From Devosia sp. (lineage in GTDB: Bacteria > Pseudomonadota > Alphaproteobacteria > Rhizobiales > Devosiaceae), in NCBI GenBank assembly GCA_016793415.1, contig JAEUMC010000391.1:1-8762 (forward strand): a DNA stretch of 8,762 bases, written 5' to 3'. The position numbers were made by a program, and so were the translations under genes. Numbering within the stretch: the stretch's first letter is position 1; every line of letters begins with the position of its first letter. This document shows positions 1 through 5,856 of this stretch, in pieces. The notes beneath the pieces are model-generated. The model was given only the letters and a program-made list of their open reading frames with translations. It was not told where the DNA came from and ran no database searches.

Positions 1-122
1 GTCGGATCGTACGAGACGTTGAGCAGGTTCTGGTCCTGGGCGCGGGCAGTGATTGCGCCGGTGAAGGCGAGCGCCACGGCGAGGCCGCCAAGCGCGAGAA
101 TTCTGGCCGTTCTCTTCATCAT
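1..122 (-). CDS. sbp: Sulfate ABC transporter substrate-binding protein, N-terminal part (runs off left edge)
   Basis: Forty complete codons are visible before the window edge. Two ATGs stand in tandem (122-120 and 119-117) behind an AGGAGGA-like Shine-Dalgarno at about 129-123. The SD is very close to the first ATG, so the second is an equally likely start. The product opens with a Sec signal peptide: basic KR near the N-terminus, a hydrophobic run of about 18 residues, and a likely cleavage after ARA. The mature protein then begins QDQNLLNVSYDP. LLNVSYDP is the hallmark start of periplasmic sulfate-binding proteins of the Sbp family; thiosulfate-binding CysP proteins usually differ in this motif. 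The protein would deliver sulfate to a CysTWA-type ABC importer in the inner membrane, presumably encoded beyond the edge. The Rrf2 regulator upstream is a plausible controller. Family assignment is fairly firm; the choice of Sbp over another sulfate-binding paralogue is inference. Confidence 0.78.
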   Translation of the reverse strand, partial: MMKRTARILALGGLAVALAFTGAITARAQDQNLLNVSYDP

Positions 123-416
123 GTCCTCCTGGTGAAGATTAACTACCGTAACTCTACCTGGTTAGTCGGCATTCTCAAGGAAGCCGCAGGTTGCGGCGAC
201 ACGACGGAGCGGAAAACCTTTCTCTGCGAAGGCTACCAGCAGCACCGTCATTGCGCAAACCTCGATTCCGCCCCTGTGGATGAGCATGACTTTGCGCGAG
301 AATGAAACCGGGTTCAGCTGCGGGATCGGCAGCAGACGCGCAGGACTGGAGCTGGGGTTGCAGGGGCCGATAGGCCGGTGGCTGCGGGCGCACCGGCGTA
401 CTGAAGGTCGAGGGGA
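123..416. other. Intergenic region between the Rrf2 gene and the sulfate-binding protein gene
   Basis: This 294-bp stretch has no convincing gene. An open frame crosses it on the minus strand, but it is a high-GC shadow also running antiframe through the Rrf2 gene. The left end holds the likely promoter and a 25-bp dyad (listed separately). A perfect 6-bp inverted repeat GCCGCA-GGT-TGCGGC lies at 183-197, just upstream of the putative -35. An 8-bp palindrome TTGCGCAA sits at 251-258. A small GGCC-TATC-GGCC hairpin near 365-380 is not followed by a T-run. No clear terminator for the Rrf2 gene is visible. Confidence 0.5.
142..178 (-). promoter_or_regulatory. Candidate promoter and overlapping 25-bp dyad operator of the sulfate-binding protein gene
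   Basis: On the minus strand, TTGAGA (178-173) and TAGAGT (156-151) are separated by 16 bp and lie about 30 bp upstream of the start codon, a reasonable sigma-70-type arrangement. An imperfect dyad, ACTACC-N12-GGTTAGT on the plus strand (142-166), covers the -10 and most of the spacer. A 25-bp overall length is typical of IscR/Rrf2-type sites. The left half reads AxxxCCxxA, like one half of the IscR type-2 pattern; the right half is off by one base. Repression by the neighbouring Rrf2 protein is inference. Confidence 0.4.
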
Positions 417-845
417 CTAAGCCAGAACGTCGTTGGCGACCACCGCATCGGCCAGCGTGGTGCGGTCGAGCACTTCGCGGGTCGCGATGGTGACCCGGGC
501 GAAGACGTGGCGGATTTCGCAGCTCGACTCCTCGGCGCAGTCGACGCAGCGGCGATAGGCGATCTTGGAAAGGCACGGCAGCGGCGCAATCGGTCCGTCG
601 ATCAGCCGCAGCACCTCGCCGAACGTCACCTGTTCCGGGGCCCGCAGCAGCACATAGCCACCCAGCCGGCCGCGGCGGCTCATCACGATGCCGGCGCGCT
701 TCAGTTCGAGCAGGATCTGCTCGAGGAACTTCTTGGGAATCGCCTGGCCACGCGAAATCTCCGAGATCATCAGCGACTCGCCGGCCGGGATCTTGGTCAG
801 GGCCACCAGCGCCCTCAGCGCGTATTTTGCCTTCTGCGAAATCAT
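417..845 (-). CDS. Rrf2-family transcriptional regulator with putative Fe-S cysteine cluster
   Basis: The 142-aa product is a full-length Rrf2 protein. The N-terminal winged helix begins ISQKAKYALRALVAL and carries the recognition-helix region IPKKFLEQILLELKRAGIV (about 36-54), followed by the wing SRRGRLGGYVL (56-66). A dimerisation helix follows. Cysteines at 91, 100, 103 and 109, with His113, occupy the loop where IscR and NsrR hold an Fe-S cluster. IscR itself has three Cys and one His with tighter spacing, so cluster ligation is plausible but not proven. Start at ATG 845 is used because the family's N-terminus matches there, although its Shine-Dalgarno is weak; a GTG 40 bp upstream is out of frame. 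The gene lies 294 bp upstream of the sulfate-binding protein gene on the same strand, suggesting control of sulfur uptake. Other Rrf2 roles (iron, NO, redox) remain possible. Confidence 0.88.
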   Translation of the reverse strand: MISQKAKYALRALVALTKIPAGESLMISEISRGQAIPKKFLEQILLELKRAGIVMSRRGRLGGYVLLRAPEQVTFGEVLRLIDGPIAPLPCLSKIAYRRCVDCAEESSCEIRHVFARVTIATREVLDRTTLADAVVANDVLA

Positions 846-919
846 CGCGGGCGGAATCCGGAACGGCCGCCAACTCGACCGTCACCCTTGGCTATAGCCT
901 TGTCGGCGTGAACAAACCA

Positions 920-936
920 TTGCCCAAAGTGGGCAA
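920..936 (-). terminator. Short stem-loop after the antiporter gene, possible terminator or operator
   Basis: A perfect 7-bp inverted repeat TTGCCCA-N3-TGGGCAA lies 2 bp beyond the stop codon of the antiporter gene. In the minus-strand direction it is followed by TGGTTTGTTC, which is only moderately T-rich. It could be a weak intrinsic terminator. Because it also lies upstream of the Rrf2 gene (start 845), it could equally be a protein-binding palindrome for that gene. Confidence 0.35.
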
Positions 937-938
937 GC

Positions 939-3167
939 TCACGCCTTCTCTTCTTCGACGGCCGGTGGCGGGACTTCCGGGTTGAACGGACTGCCCGCCG
1001 TGGTTGCCGGCCGAACCGGCCGCGGTGCCGCTGCTGCGGGGAGCGTCGGCTCCACCACAACGCCGGCCTCCGGTTCGACCTCGACGACCGGCTCGGGCGC
1101 CGCATCGAGCGCTTCGAGTTCCGCGATGTCCTCGGCCTCGACCGCTTCCTGGTCAGGTTCGGCTGCAGCGTAGGGCAGCTCGTCGGGCTCCTCGCCGTAT
1201 GACGAGACCAGGGCCGGTGGCTCCGCCGGACCGCTGTCGGGGTGCTGTACCTCGGCCTGCGCCGCCTCGATCGCCTCGGCGAGGAGGTTCGGGTCCGACG
1301 GTAGTCTTGGCGCTGCCAGACCGGCGGCTGCCAGCGGTGCCAGCACGGATTCGACCGCATCGGAGGCCGTGATCTCGGCAACTGCCTGGCTGTCGCGACT
1401 GATCACATCGACCATGCCGAGGCCGATCTCGCGCTCGCCCAGGATCACCACATTGGCGCCGAGCGACTTGAGGTGCGTCTCTTCCTCATCGGAATGGGCG
1501 CGGGCCACGATCAGTACATTGGGGTTCTGCTTGCGGGCCTGCTCGACCGCCTGTCCGGCCTCGAAGGCGTTGGGAATGGCGATCACCACGGTTGTCGCCC
1601 CGGCGACATTGGCGAGCGTCAGCACCTTGGAGGCAGCGGCGTTACCGACCACCACCTCGATGCCCAGTGCGCGCGCCGCGTTGACCCGGCCTTCGGCATC
1701 CTCGACCACGAGGAACGGCGTCTTCGCTTCGAGCAGTGCTTCGCCGACCACCGAGCCGACGCGACCGAAGCCGACGATGATGACATGGCCGGATTGGCCG
1801 GTGGGAACCTGCGTCGGTTCGGTTTCCGGGGCCGCCTCGGGTGCGGCGACGCGCGGCGTGCTCGCCACCAGGTCGGGCTCCGTCCGCTCGGCGGGGCCAC
1901 CGCCCGCAAAAGCCTCGGTCGGCCGGCCGAAGCGGCTTTCCAGGGTCGGACGCAGCAGATCGAGCACGAAGAAGATCACCGGGTTGAGGATGATCGAAAT
2001 GATCGAGCCGGCGAGGATCAGGTCGCGTCCCTCCACCGGCAGGATACCGAGCCCGACGCCGAGCGCGGCCAGGATGAACGAGAACTCGCCGATCTGCGCC
2101 AGGCTGGCCGAAATGGTCAGCGCCGTACCCACCGGACGCTTGAACGCCACCACGATCAGGAACGCCAGTACCGACTTGCCGACGAGGATGATGAACACCG
2201 TCCCCAGCACCGGCAGCGGATCGGTGACGACGATCATCGGATCGAACAACATGCCGACAGCGACGAAGAACAGCACCGCGAAGGCGTCGCGCAGCGGCAG
2301 GCTTTCCTGCGCCGCGCGGTGGCTGAGTTCACTTTCCGAGAGGATCATGCCGGCAAAGAAGGCGCCGAGCGCCAGCGACACGCCAAACAGGTAGGCGGCG
2401 CCCGCTGCGACGCCCAGCGCGATGGCCAGCACGGCCAGGCGGAACAGTTCGCGGCTGCCGGTATGGGCGGTGTAGTGCAGGATGAACGGGATCACTCGGC
2501 GCCCCACCACCAGCATGAAGCCCACGAATGCCGCGAGCTTCACCACCGTCACCGCAAGGATCCCGAACAGGTCGAGCTGGATGCCGGAGATGTTCTCGAC
2601 GAAGTCGACGAACGGATCGTGCAGCGCCGCCCCTTCGACCCCGTTGATCGAGGCAATGGCCGGGATCAGTACCAGCGCCAGCACCATGGCGAGGTCCTCG
2701 ACGATCAGCCAGCCGACGGCAATGCGGCCGCGTTCGCTGTCCACCATATGCCGATCCTGCAGCGCCTTGAGCAGCACGACGGTCGAGGCGACCGACAGGG
2801 CGAGCCCGAAGATCAGCCCGGCGCCGAGCCCCCAACCGAGCAGCGTCGCCAGCCCCAGCCCCATGATGGTGGCGCCGCCGATCTGTACGATCGCGCCGGG
2901 AATGGCGATGGCTCGCACGCTGAGCAGGTCCTTGAGCGAGAAATGCAGGCCCACGCCGAACATTAAGAGGATCACGCCGATCTCGCTGAGCTCGGTGGCG
3001 AGTTCGGCATCGGCGACGAAGCCGGGGGTGAACGGCCCCACCAGCACGCCGGCCACGAGGTACCCGACGAGCGGCGGCATGCGGAAGCGGTTGGCGATCG
3101 CGCCGAGGATGAACGCCAGTACCAGACCCGCAACGATCGTCGAGATCAGGGGTGTACTGTGCGGCAT
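939..3167 (-). CDS. ybaL: YbaL-type CPA2 monovalent cation/proton antiporter with NAD-binding RCK domain and long acidic tail
   Basis: This 742-aa inner-membrane antiporter belongs to the Kef/CPA2 group. Its first ~410 residues form the Na/H-exchanger domain of about 12 membrane segments. From memory it tracks E. coli YbaL closely: an MxHxTPLIxTIVxGLVLAF-like start, GPFTPGFVAD (44-53), GVGLHFSLKDL (71-81), and GWLIVEDL (152-159), which carries the ion-site acidic residues. Other shared blocks are SELSHRAA (279-286) and a final helix near SIILNPV (391-397). A proline/alanine/glutamate-rich linker (about 415-459) leads to a TrkA-N Rossmann domain with GFGRVG (466-471) and acidic ED (489-490) closing strand 2, which fits NAD(H). 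YbaL ends soon after its RCK domain, at about 558 residues; here about 150 further residues form an acidic, Ala/Pro/Glu-rich tail. Start 3167 matches the family N-terminus and has GGAGG 8 nt upstream. Expected role: ligand-gated K+ or cation efflux and pH homeostasis. No KefF/KefG ancillary gene is adjacent. Confidence 0.9.
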   Translation of the reverse strand: MPHSTPLISTIVAGLVLAFILGAIANRFRMPPLVGYLVAGVLVGPFTPGFVADAELATELSEIGVILLMFGVGLHFSLKDLLSVRAIAIPGAIVQIGGATIMGLGLATLLGWGLGAGLIFGLALSVASTVVLLKALQDRHMVDSERGRIAVGWLIVEDLAMVLALVLIPAIASINGVEGAALHDPFVDFVENISGIQLDLFGILAVTVVKLAAFVGFMLVVGRRVIPFILHYTAHTGSRELFRLAVLAIALGVAAGAAYLFGVSLALGAFFAGMILSESELSHRAAQESLPLRDAFAVLFFVAVGMLFDPMIVVTDPLPVLGTVFIILVGKSVLAFLIVVAFKRPVGTALTISASLAQIGEFSFILAALGVGLGILPVEGRDLILAGSIISIILNPVIFFVLDLLRPTLESRFGRPTEAFAGGGPAERTEPDLVASTPRVAAPEAAPETEPTQVPTGQSGHVIIVGFGRVGSVVGEALLEAKTPFLVVEDAEGRVNAARALGIEVVVGNAAASKVLTLANVAGATTVVIAIPNAFEAGQAVEQARKQNPNVLIVARAHSDEEETHLKSLGANVVILGEREIGLGMVDVISRDSQAVAEITASDAVESVLAPLAAAGLAAPRLPSDPNLLAEAIEAAQAEVQHPDSGPAEPPALVSSYGEEPDELPYAAAEPDQEAVEAEDIAELEALDAAPEPVVEVEPEAGVVVEPTLPAAAAPRPVRPATTAGSPFNPEVPPPAVEEEKA

Positions 3168-3350
3168 CGGCGAAACCTCCGGCGGGAATTACCCTGAAGC
3201 TGGTTGAAGCGGTGAGAGCCCTGAAGATGGGGCAATCACCGGCCCCCTGCAACCCAATCAGACCGGGAAAACTGCGGCAAAATCATGTGAGTGCGGGAGA
3301 ATCGCTTGGACTTTCGTCGAAAGCGCGTTTTCTCTCTCGCCGCCCGGCGG

Positions 3351-4358
3351 TCAGCCGGCCATCACCAGCTTGATCTCGCCGAACGCCGGCGCGCCGGCGA
3401 TGGCCGCCGGCACTTCGTCGAGGCCGATGCTGCGGGTAATCAGCCGGTCCAGCGACAGGGCGCCCACGGCGATCAGTTCGGCGGCGCGCGGATGGGTCAG
3501 CGGGTTGAGCCAGGCGCTTTCGAGCCGCAGCTCCTTGGTGAGCAGTTCGAACGGCGCCAGCAGCACCTGTTCGCCGTCCGGCACCACCCCGAACAGCACC
3601 ACAGTGCCGCCGCGCCGGGCCACCGCGATGGACTGCCGGACCGTCTCGCCGACCCCGGCACACTCGAACACCACATCGGCGCCACGCGGCAGGATGGCGT
3701 GGATCGCCGCCACCGGATCGGCGCCCGCATCGACCACATGATGCGCCCCGAGCTCGCGCGCCAGCGCGCGCCTCGGTTCCTGCCGGGTCGACAGCACCAC
3801 CGTGCCGGCCCCCGCCAGGAGCGCCAGCTCGACCATCAGCAGCCCGATCACCCCGCCGCCGAGGATCACCACCGACGCACCCGGCGCGATGCGCGCCACA
3901 TCGATGGCATGCAGGCAACATGAGACCGGCTCGCAGAACGCTCCATGCAGCGGATCGAGCCCGGGCGGCAGCGCCACGGCCTGCCCGGCAGGCACCAGCA
4001 CGAATTCGGCAAAGCCACCATCGCGATGGACCCCGATGGCGCTGAGCCCGGCACAGAGGTTGGGACGGCCGCCAACGCAATCGTCGCAGCGGCCGCAGGA
4101 AATATTGGGGTCGCCGGTGACCCGGGTGCCGATGCGGAAGCCCTCCACCGCCTCGCCCGCTTCCTCGACGATCCCCGAGAATTCGTGCCCGAGCGTCACC
4201 GGCTTGGCGGTCGGGAACTCGCCGCGGAACATGTGACGATCCGAGCCGCAGATGCCGCAGGCTTCGACTCGCACCAGGAGGTCATGCGGACCGGGGACCG
4301 GCCGCGGCACCTCCTCGACGATCAGCCGCTCCGGTGCATGTAGCCGTACTGCCCGCAT
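3351..4358 (-). CDS. Zinc-dependent medium-chain alcohol/polyol dehydrogenase
   Basis: The 335-aa product is a complete MDR-superfamily dehydrogenase of the sorbitol/threonine dehydrogenase branch, oxidising a secondary alcohol in the cytoplasm with a nicotinamide cofactor. Catalytic-zinc residues are Cys37 (in CGICGSD), His58 and Glu59 (in GHE), with Glu143 in the FCEP motif typical of polyol dehydrogenases. Structural-zinc cysteines are 88, 91, 94 and 102. The Rossmann loop is GGGVIG (167-172). The strand-2 end reads LSTRQEPRR, without the acidic residue usual for NAD enzymes; Ser/Thr/Arg there may favour NADP. The start at ATG 4358 is supported by AGGAGGG 7 nt upstream. The gene lies 85 bp downstream of phhB on the same strand with no terminator visible between them, so readthrough is possible. 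The substrate cannot be read from sequence; no sugar transporter or kinase is adjacent to suggest one. Confidence 0.88.
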   Translation of the reverse strand: MRAVRLHAPERLIVEEVPRPVPGPHDLLVRVEACGICGSDRHMFRGEFPTAKPVTLGHEFSGIVEEAGEAVEGFRIGTRVTGDPNISCGRCDDCVGGRPNLCAGLSAIGVHRDGGFAEFVLVPAGQAVALPPGLDPLHGAFCEPVSCCLHAIDVARIAPGASVVILGGGVIGLLMVELALLAGAGTVVLSTRQEPRRALARELGAHHVVDAGADPVAAIHAILPRGADVVFECAGVGETVRQSIAVARRGGTVVLFGVVPDGEQVLLAPFELLTKELRLESAWLNPLTHPRAAELIAVGALSLDRLITRSIGLDEVPAAIAGAPAFGEIKLVMAG

Positions 4359-4443
4359 CTCTATGCCCTCCTGATCAAGCCATCATGCGGTATGGCTGGC
4401 GCAATGTCTCCACTTCACCAGATCCCCGGCGCAGGTCAGGGCA

Positions 4444-4734
4444 TCAGATCATCAACCGGTCGATCTTTTCGGCGAGCCTGGTGTCCTTTTCGGTGAGCCC
4501 GCCGGCCGAATGGGTGCTGAGCGTGATGCGCACCTTGTTGTAGACGTTCGACCATTCCGGATGATGGTCCATCTTCTCGGCGGCCAGCGCCACGCGGGTC
4601 ATGAACGAGAAGGCTTCCGAGAAGGTCTTGAACTTGAAATCGTGGCTGATCGCATCGGCCTGCGGATCGTAGATCCAGCCGTTGAGCTTCAAGAGGGCGG
4701 CTTCGCGTGCGGCAGGCTCGAGCTTTTCGACCAT
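4444..4734 (-). CDS. phhB: Pterin-4a-carbinolamine dehydratase
   Basis: The 96-aa product has the usual length of bacterial PCD/DCoH. The family signature is complete: Glu53, His57-His58-Pro59, Tyr65, His75 and Asp84 at the expected spacings (EKMDHHPEW, then NVYNKV, THSAGG, TEKD). It dehydrates 4a-hydroxytetrahydropterin, the by-product of phenylalanine hydroxylase, so that the cofactor can be recycled; some PCD-like proteins have other roles, for example in molybdopterin metabolism. A frame extension to 4797 exists, but the start at ATG 4734 is preferred because AGAGGA precedes it by 7-8 nt and the protein then begins where the family does. No phhA lies in the window, so the partner gene, if any, is elsewhere. 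It is followed by the dehydrogenase gene and preceded by a GC-rich hairpin. Confidence 0.93.
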   Translation of the reverse strand: MVEKLEPAAREAALLKLNGWIYDPQADAISHDFKFKTFSEAFSFMTRVALAAEKMDHHPEWSNVYNKVRITLSTHSAGGLTEKDTRLAEKIDRLMI

Positions 4735-4783
4735 TATGATTTTCCTCTTTGCAACGAGTCGGGAGATTGAGGCCGCATAACGC

Positions 4784-4831
4784 CCGATCCGTGGCAAAGG
4801 GTCCGGCGCCCCGCCCGGGACGCCGGATCGG
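4784..4831 (-). terminator. GC-rich hairpin with competing alternative pairing between the 106-aa gene and phhB
   Basis: Directly after the stop codon of the 106-aa gene, TCCGGCG (4802-4808) pairs perfectly with CGCCGGA (4821-4827). A CCC/GGG inner extension (4810-4812/4817-4819) follows across a C-A mismatch and encloses a 4-nt loop. Downstream on the minus strand comes CCCTTTG, a poor U-run. A second perfect 8-bp repeat, CCGATCCG (4784-4791) with CGGATCGG (4824-4831), shares bases 4824-4827 with the first, so the two stems exclude each other. This is either an imperfect terminator or a switchable structure in the transcript leading to phhB. Confidence 0.42.
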
Positions 4832-4832
4832 T

Positions 4833-5153
4833 TCAGGCGGCCAGCGCTGCCGCGTCACCCGGCACGATGCGCGAGACATGGCCCCGTTCGATCCCGCCGG
4901 CGTCGAGGTAACCGATGCGGCCGGGCTCGACATCGATCTGCCAACCGGCGCTCGGACCATCGATCCAGTCGACATGATAGCCGGTGTCGGTGAGCCGCCA
5001 CTGGCCGGTGCACCGGGTGCCGTCGGGCAGCGCCATGAACGCTTCATCGGCGGTGCGATAGTAGATCGCCGCCTCCTTGCCCGGCGCCATCTCGACATAA
5101 TGTGTGCTGCCCACCAGCAGCGCAGTGAGGGTGTTTTTGTCCTTGATGATCAT
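4833..5153 (-). CDS. Conserved-looking hypothetical protein, probable MarR target
   Basis: I do not recognise this 106-aa protein. It has no signal peptide or membrane segment, so it is probably cytoplasmic. It contains one cysteine (48) and tryptophans at 52, 63 and 71. Predicted strands alternate with turns ([36 protein letters not shown]), suggesting a small beta-barrel or lipocalin-like fold; this is inference. A longer frame to 5192 exists, but ATG 5153 is preferred because AAAGGA lies 7 nt upstream. It is transcribed divergently from the MarR regulator. Its best promoter, TTGACC-N17-TAGATC (5245-5217 on the minus strand), is flanked and overlapped by two identical palindromes. Control by the MarR protein is therefore likely, and the gene may respond to a small phenolic, lipid or other ligand. 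Confidence 0.72.
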   Translation of the reverse strand: MIIKDKNTLTALLVGSTHYVEMAPGKEAAIYYRTADEAFMALPDGTRCTGQWRLTDTGYHVDWIDGPSAGWQIDVEPGRIGYLDAGGIERGHVSRIVPGDAAALAA

Positions 5154-5201
5154 CTGTGCATCCTTTGAGCGCCTGCTGGCGACCGGCGCCATGCCGTGCT
5201 A

Positions 5202-5216
5202 GTCAAGCGACTTGAC
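5202..5216. promoter_or_regulatory. Palindromic operator 1, GTCAAG-N3-CTTGAC
   Basis: A perfect 6+3+6 inverted repeat with spacer CGA. It lies in the divergent region between the 106-aa gene and the MarR gene, covering the expected transcription start of the small gene. Its size and symmetry fit a MarR-dimer site, and an identical half-site pair recurs 39 bp away. Confidence 0.65.
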
Positions 5217-5245
5217 GATCTAATGGCAGGAGCGAATTTGGTCAA
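5217..5245 (-). promoter_or_regulatory. Candidate promoter of the 106-aa gene
   Basis: On the minus strand, TTGACC (5245-5240, five of six matches to the -35 consensus) and TAGATC (5222-5217, three of six matches to the -10) are separated by 17 bp. The -35 lies partly inside operator 2 and the -10 abuts operator 1, so occupancy of either site would block RNA polymerase. The predicted start near 5210 leaves a leader of roughly 55 nt before the AAAGGA ribosome site. Confidence 0.42.
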
Positions 5246-5678
5246 GTCTCTTGACGATGATCTCGCCAGTATCGACCATATCGGCCTCGCCTTGTGGCGG
5301 GCGGCGCATGACTGGCGCAATCGCATGCGGGCGGAACTGGCAGCCCGCGGCTATCCCTGGCACCAAAGCGCCGCCGGCGAGGTGCTGGCGCATCTGGGCC
5401 CTTCCGGCATCTCGCAGGCGGTGCTGACCGAGCGGATGGGGCTCAGCAAGCAGGCGGTGCAGCAACTTGTCGACCAGCTCGAGGCACAGGGCGTGGTCAC
5501 CCGCGTTCCCGATCCCGCCGACGGCCGCGCCAAGCGCATCGTCCTCACCGAACTGGGCCTTGCCGACTTCGCCGAACGCAACCGGGTGAAGCGGCTGATC
5601 GAGACGCAGTATCGCGAAAAACTCGGGCCGCAGGCCTTCGCAGCGCTCGAGGCGGCACTGGCCAGGCTGGCGGAGTGA
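5238..5678 (+). CDS. MarR-family transcriptional regulator
   Basis: The 146-aa product (from TTG 5238) has the MarR architecture. N-terminal dimerisation helices (about 9-37) are followed by a winged helix (about 58-107) with recognition helix SKQAVQQLVDQLEAQG and the wing signature DPADGRAKR (92-100). Long C-terminal helices complete the dimer. It has no cysteine, so an OhrR-type thiol sensor is excluded; ligand sensing is more likely. The start is uncertain. TTG 5238 has AGGAG 5 nt upstream. ATG 5223 and GTG 5196 are in frame but lack a ribosome site, and the GTG start would place operator 1 inside the gene and create a repeated VKRLDD/VKSLDD N-terminus. It is divergent from the 106-aa gene, and the twin palindromes between them suggest autoregulation plus control of that gene. 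Confidence 0.87.
   Translation: MVKSLDDDLASIDHIGLALWRAAHDWRNRMRAELAARGYPWHQSAAGEVLAHLGPSGISQAVLTERMGLSKQAVQQLVDQLEAQGVVTRVPDPADGRAKRIVLTELGLADFAERNRVKRLIETQYREKLGPQAFAALEAALARLAE
5241..5255. promoter_or_regulatory. Palindromic operator 2, GTCAAG-N3-CTTGAC
   Basis: A second perfect copy of the palindrome, here with spacer TCT, and again followed by GAT as at operator 1, making an 18-bp near-repeat (5202-5219 and 5241-5258). It overlaps the -35 of the divergent small gene and lies at or just inside the 5' end of the MarR coding region. Confidence 0.65.
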
Positions 5679-5856
5679 CCGCCTTCCGCCGCTGATCCCT
5701 AGATTGCGAGCAAAGAGCCCAACAAAGCATAAACCATTCCCGCAATTGCTCAGCTGGAACAGCCTTCTGCACACGCCCATAAGGGGCGCCGCGCACTGGC
5801 ATGAAAGCAGGCATTAACGCCTCGCCGGGCACAATCATCACACCTTGGTGAGGTCT
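5679..5856 (+). promoter_or_regulatory. Intergenic region upstream of the GGDEF-EAL gene, weak promoter candidate
   Basis: This 178-bp gap is less GC-rich than its flanks. TTGCGA (5704-5709) and CATAAA (5728-5733), 18 bp apart, form the best sigma-70-like pair, over 120 bp from the start codon. A small CGCCC-N5-GGGCG hairpin near 5775-5790 has no T-run. No terminator for the MarR gene is clear. The promoter call is weak. Confidence 0.22.

Noticed and set aside
142..166. A true IscR type-2 site
   Set aside because: Only the left half fits AxxxCCxxA; the right-half GG is displaced by one base, so it is kept only as a generic Rrf2-like dyad.
175..885. 236-aa minus-strand frame across the intergenic region and the Rrf2 gene
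   Set aside because: It overlaps the Rrf2 gene out of frame, its sequence is low-complexity Arg/Pro/Ala, and it ends within the promoter region of the sulfate-binding gene.
1473..2966. 497-aa open frame on the plus strand
   Set aside because: It is antisense to the well-supported antiporter gene, is rich in Asp/Glu/His/Arg/Gln as expected from a GC-rich reverse frame, and has no recognisable domain.
2329..3252. 307-aa minus-strand frame starting upstream of the antiporter
   Set aside because: It runs out of frame through the antiporter's membrane domain; the Arg-rich composition is typical of a shadow frame.
3152..3373. 73-aa plus-strand frame in the gap between antiporter and dehydrogenase
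   Set aside because: It overlaps both flanking genes and has no good ribosome site or family resemblance.
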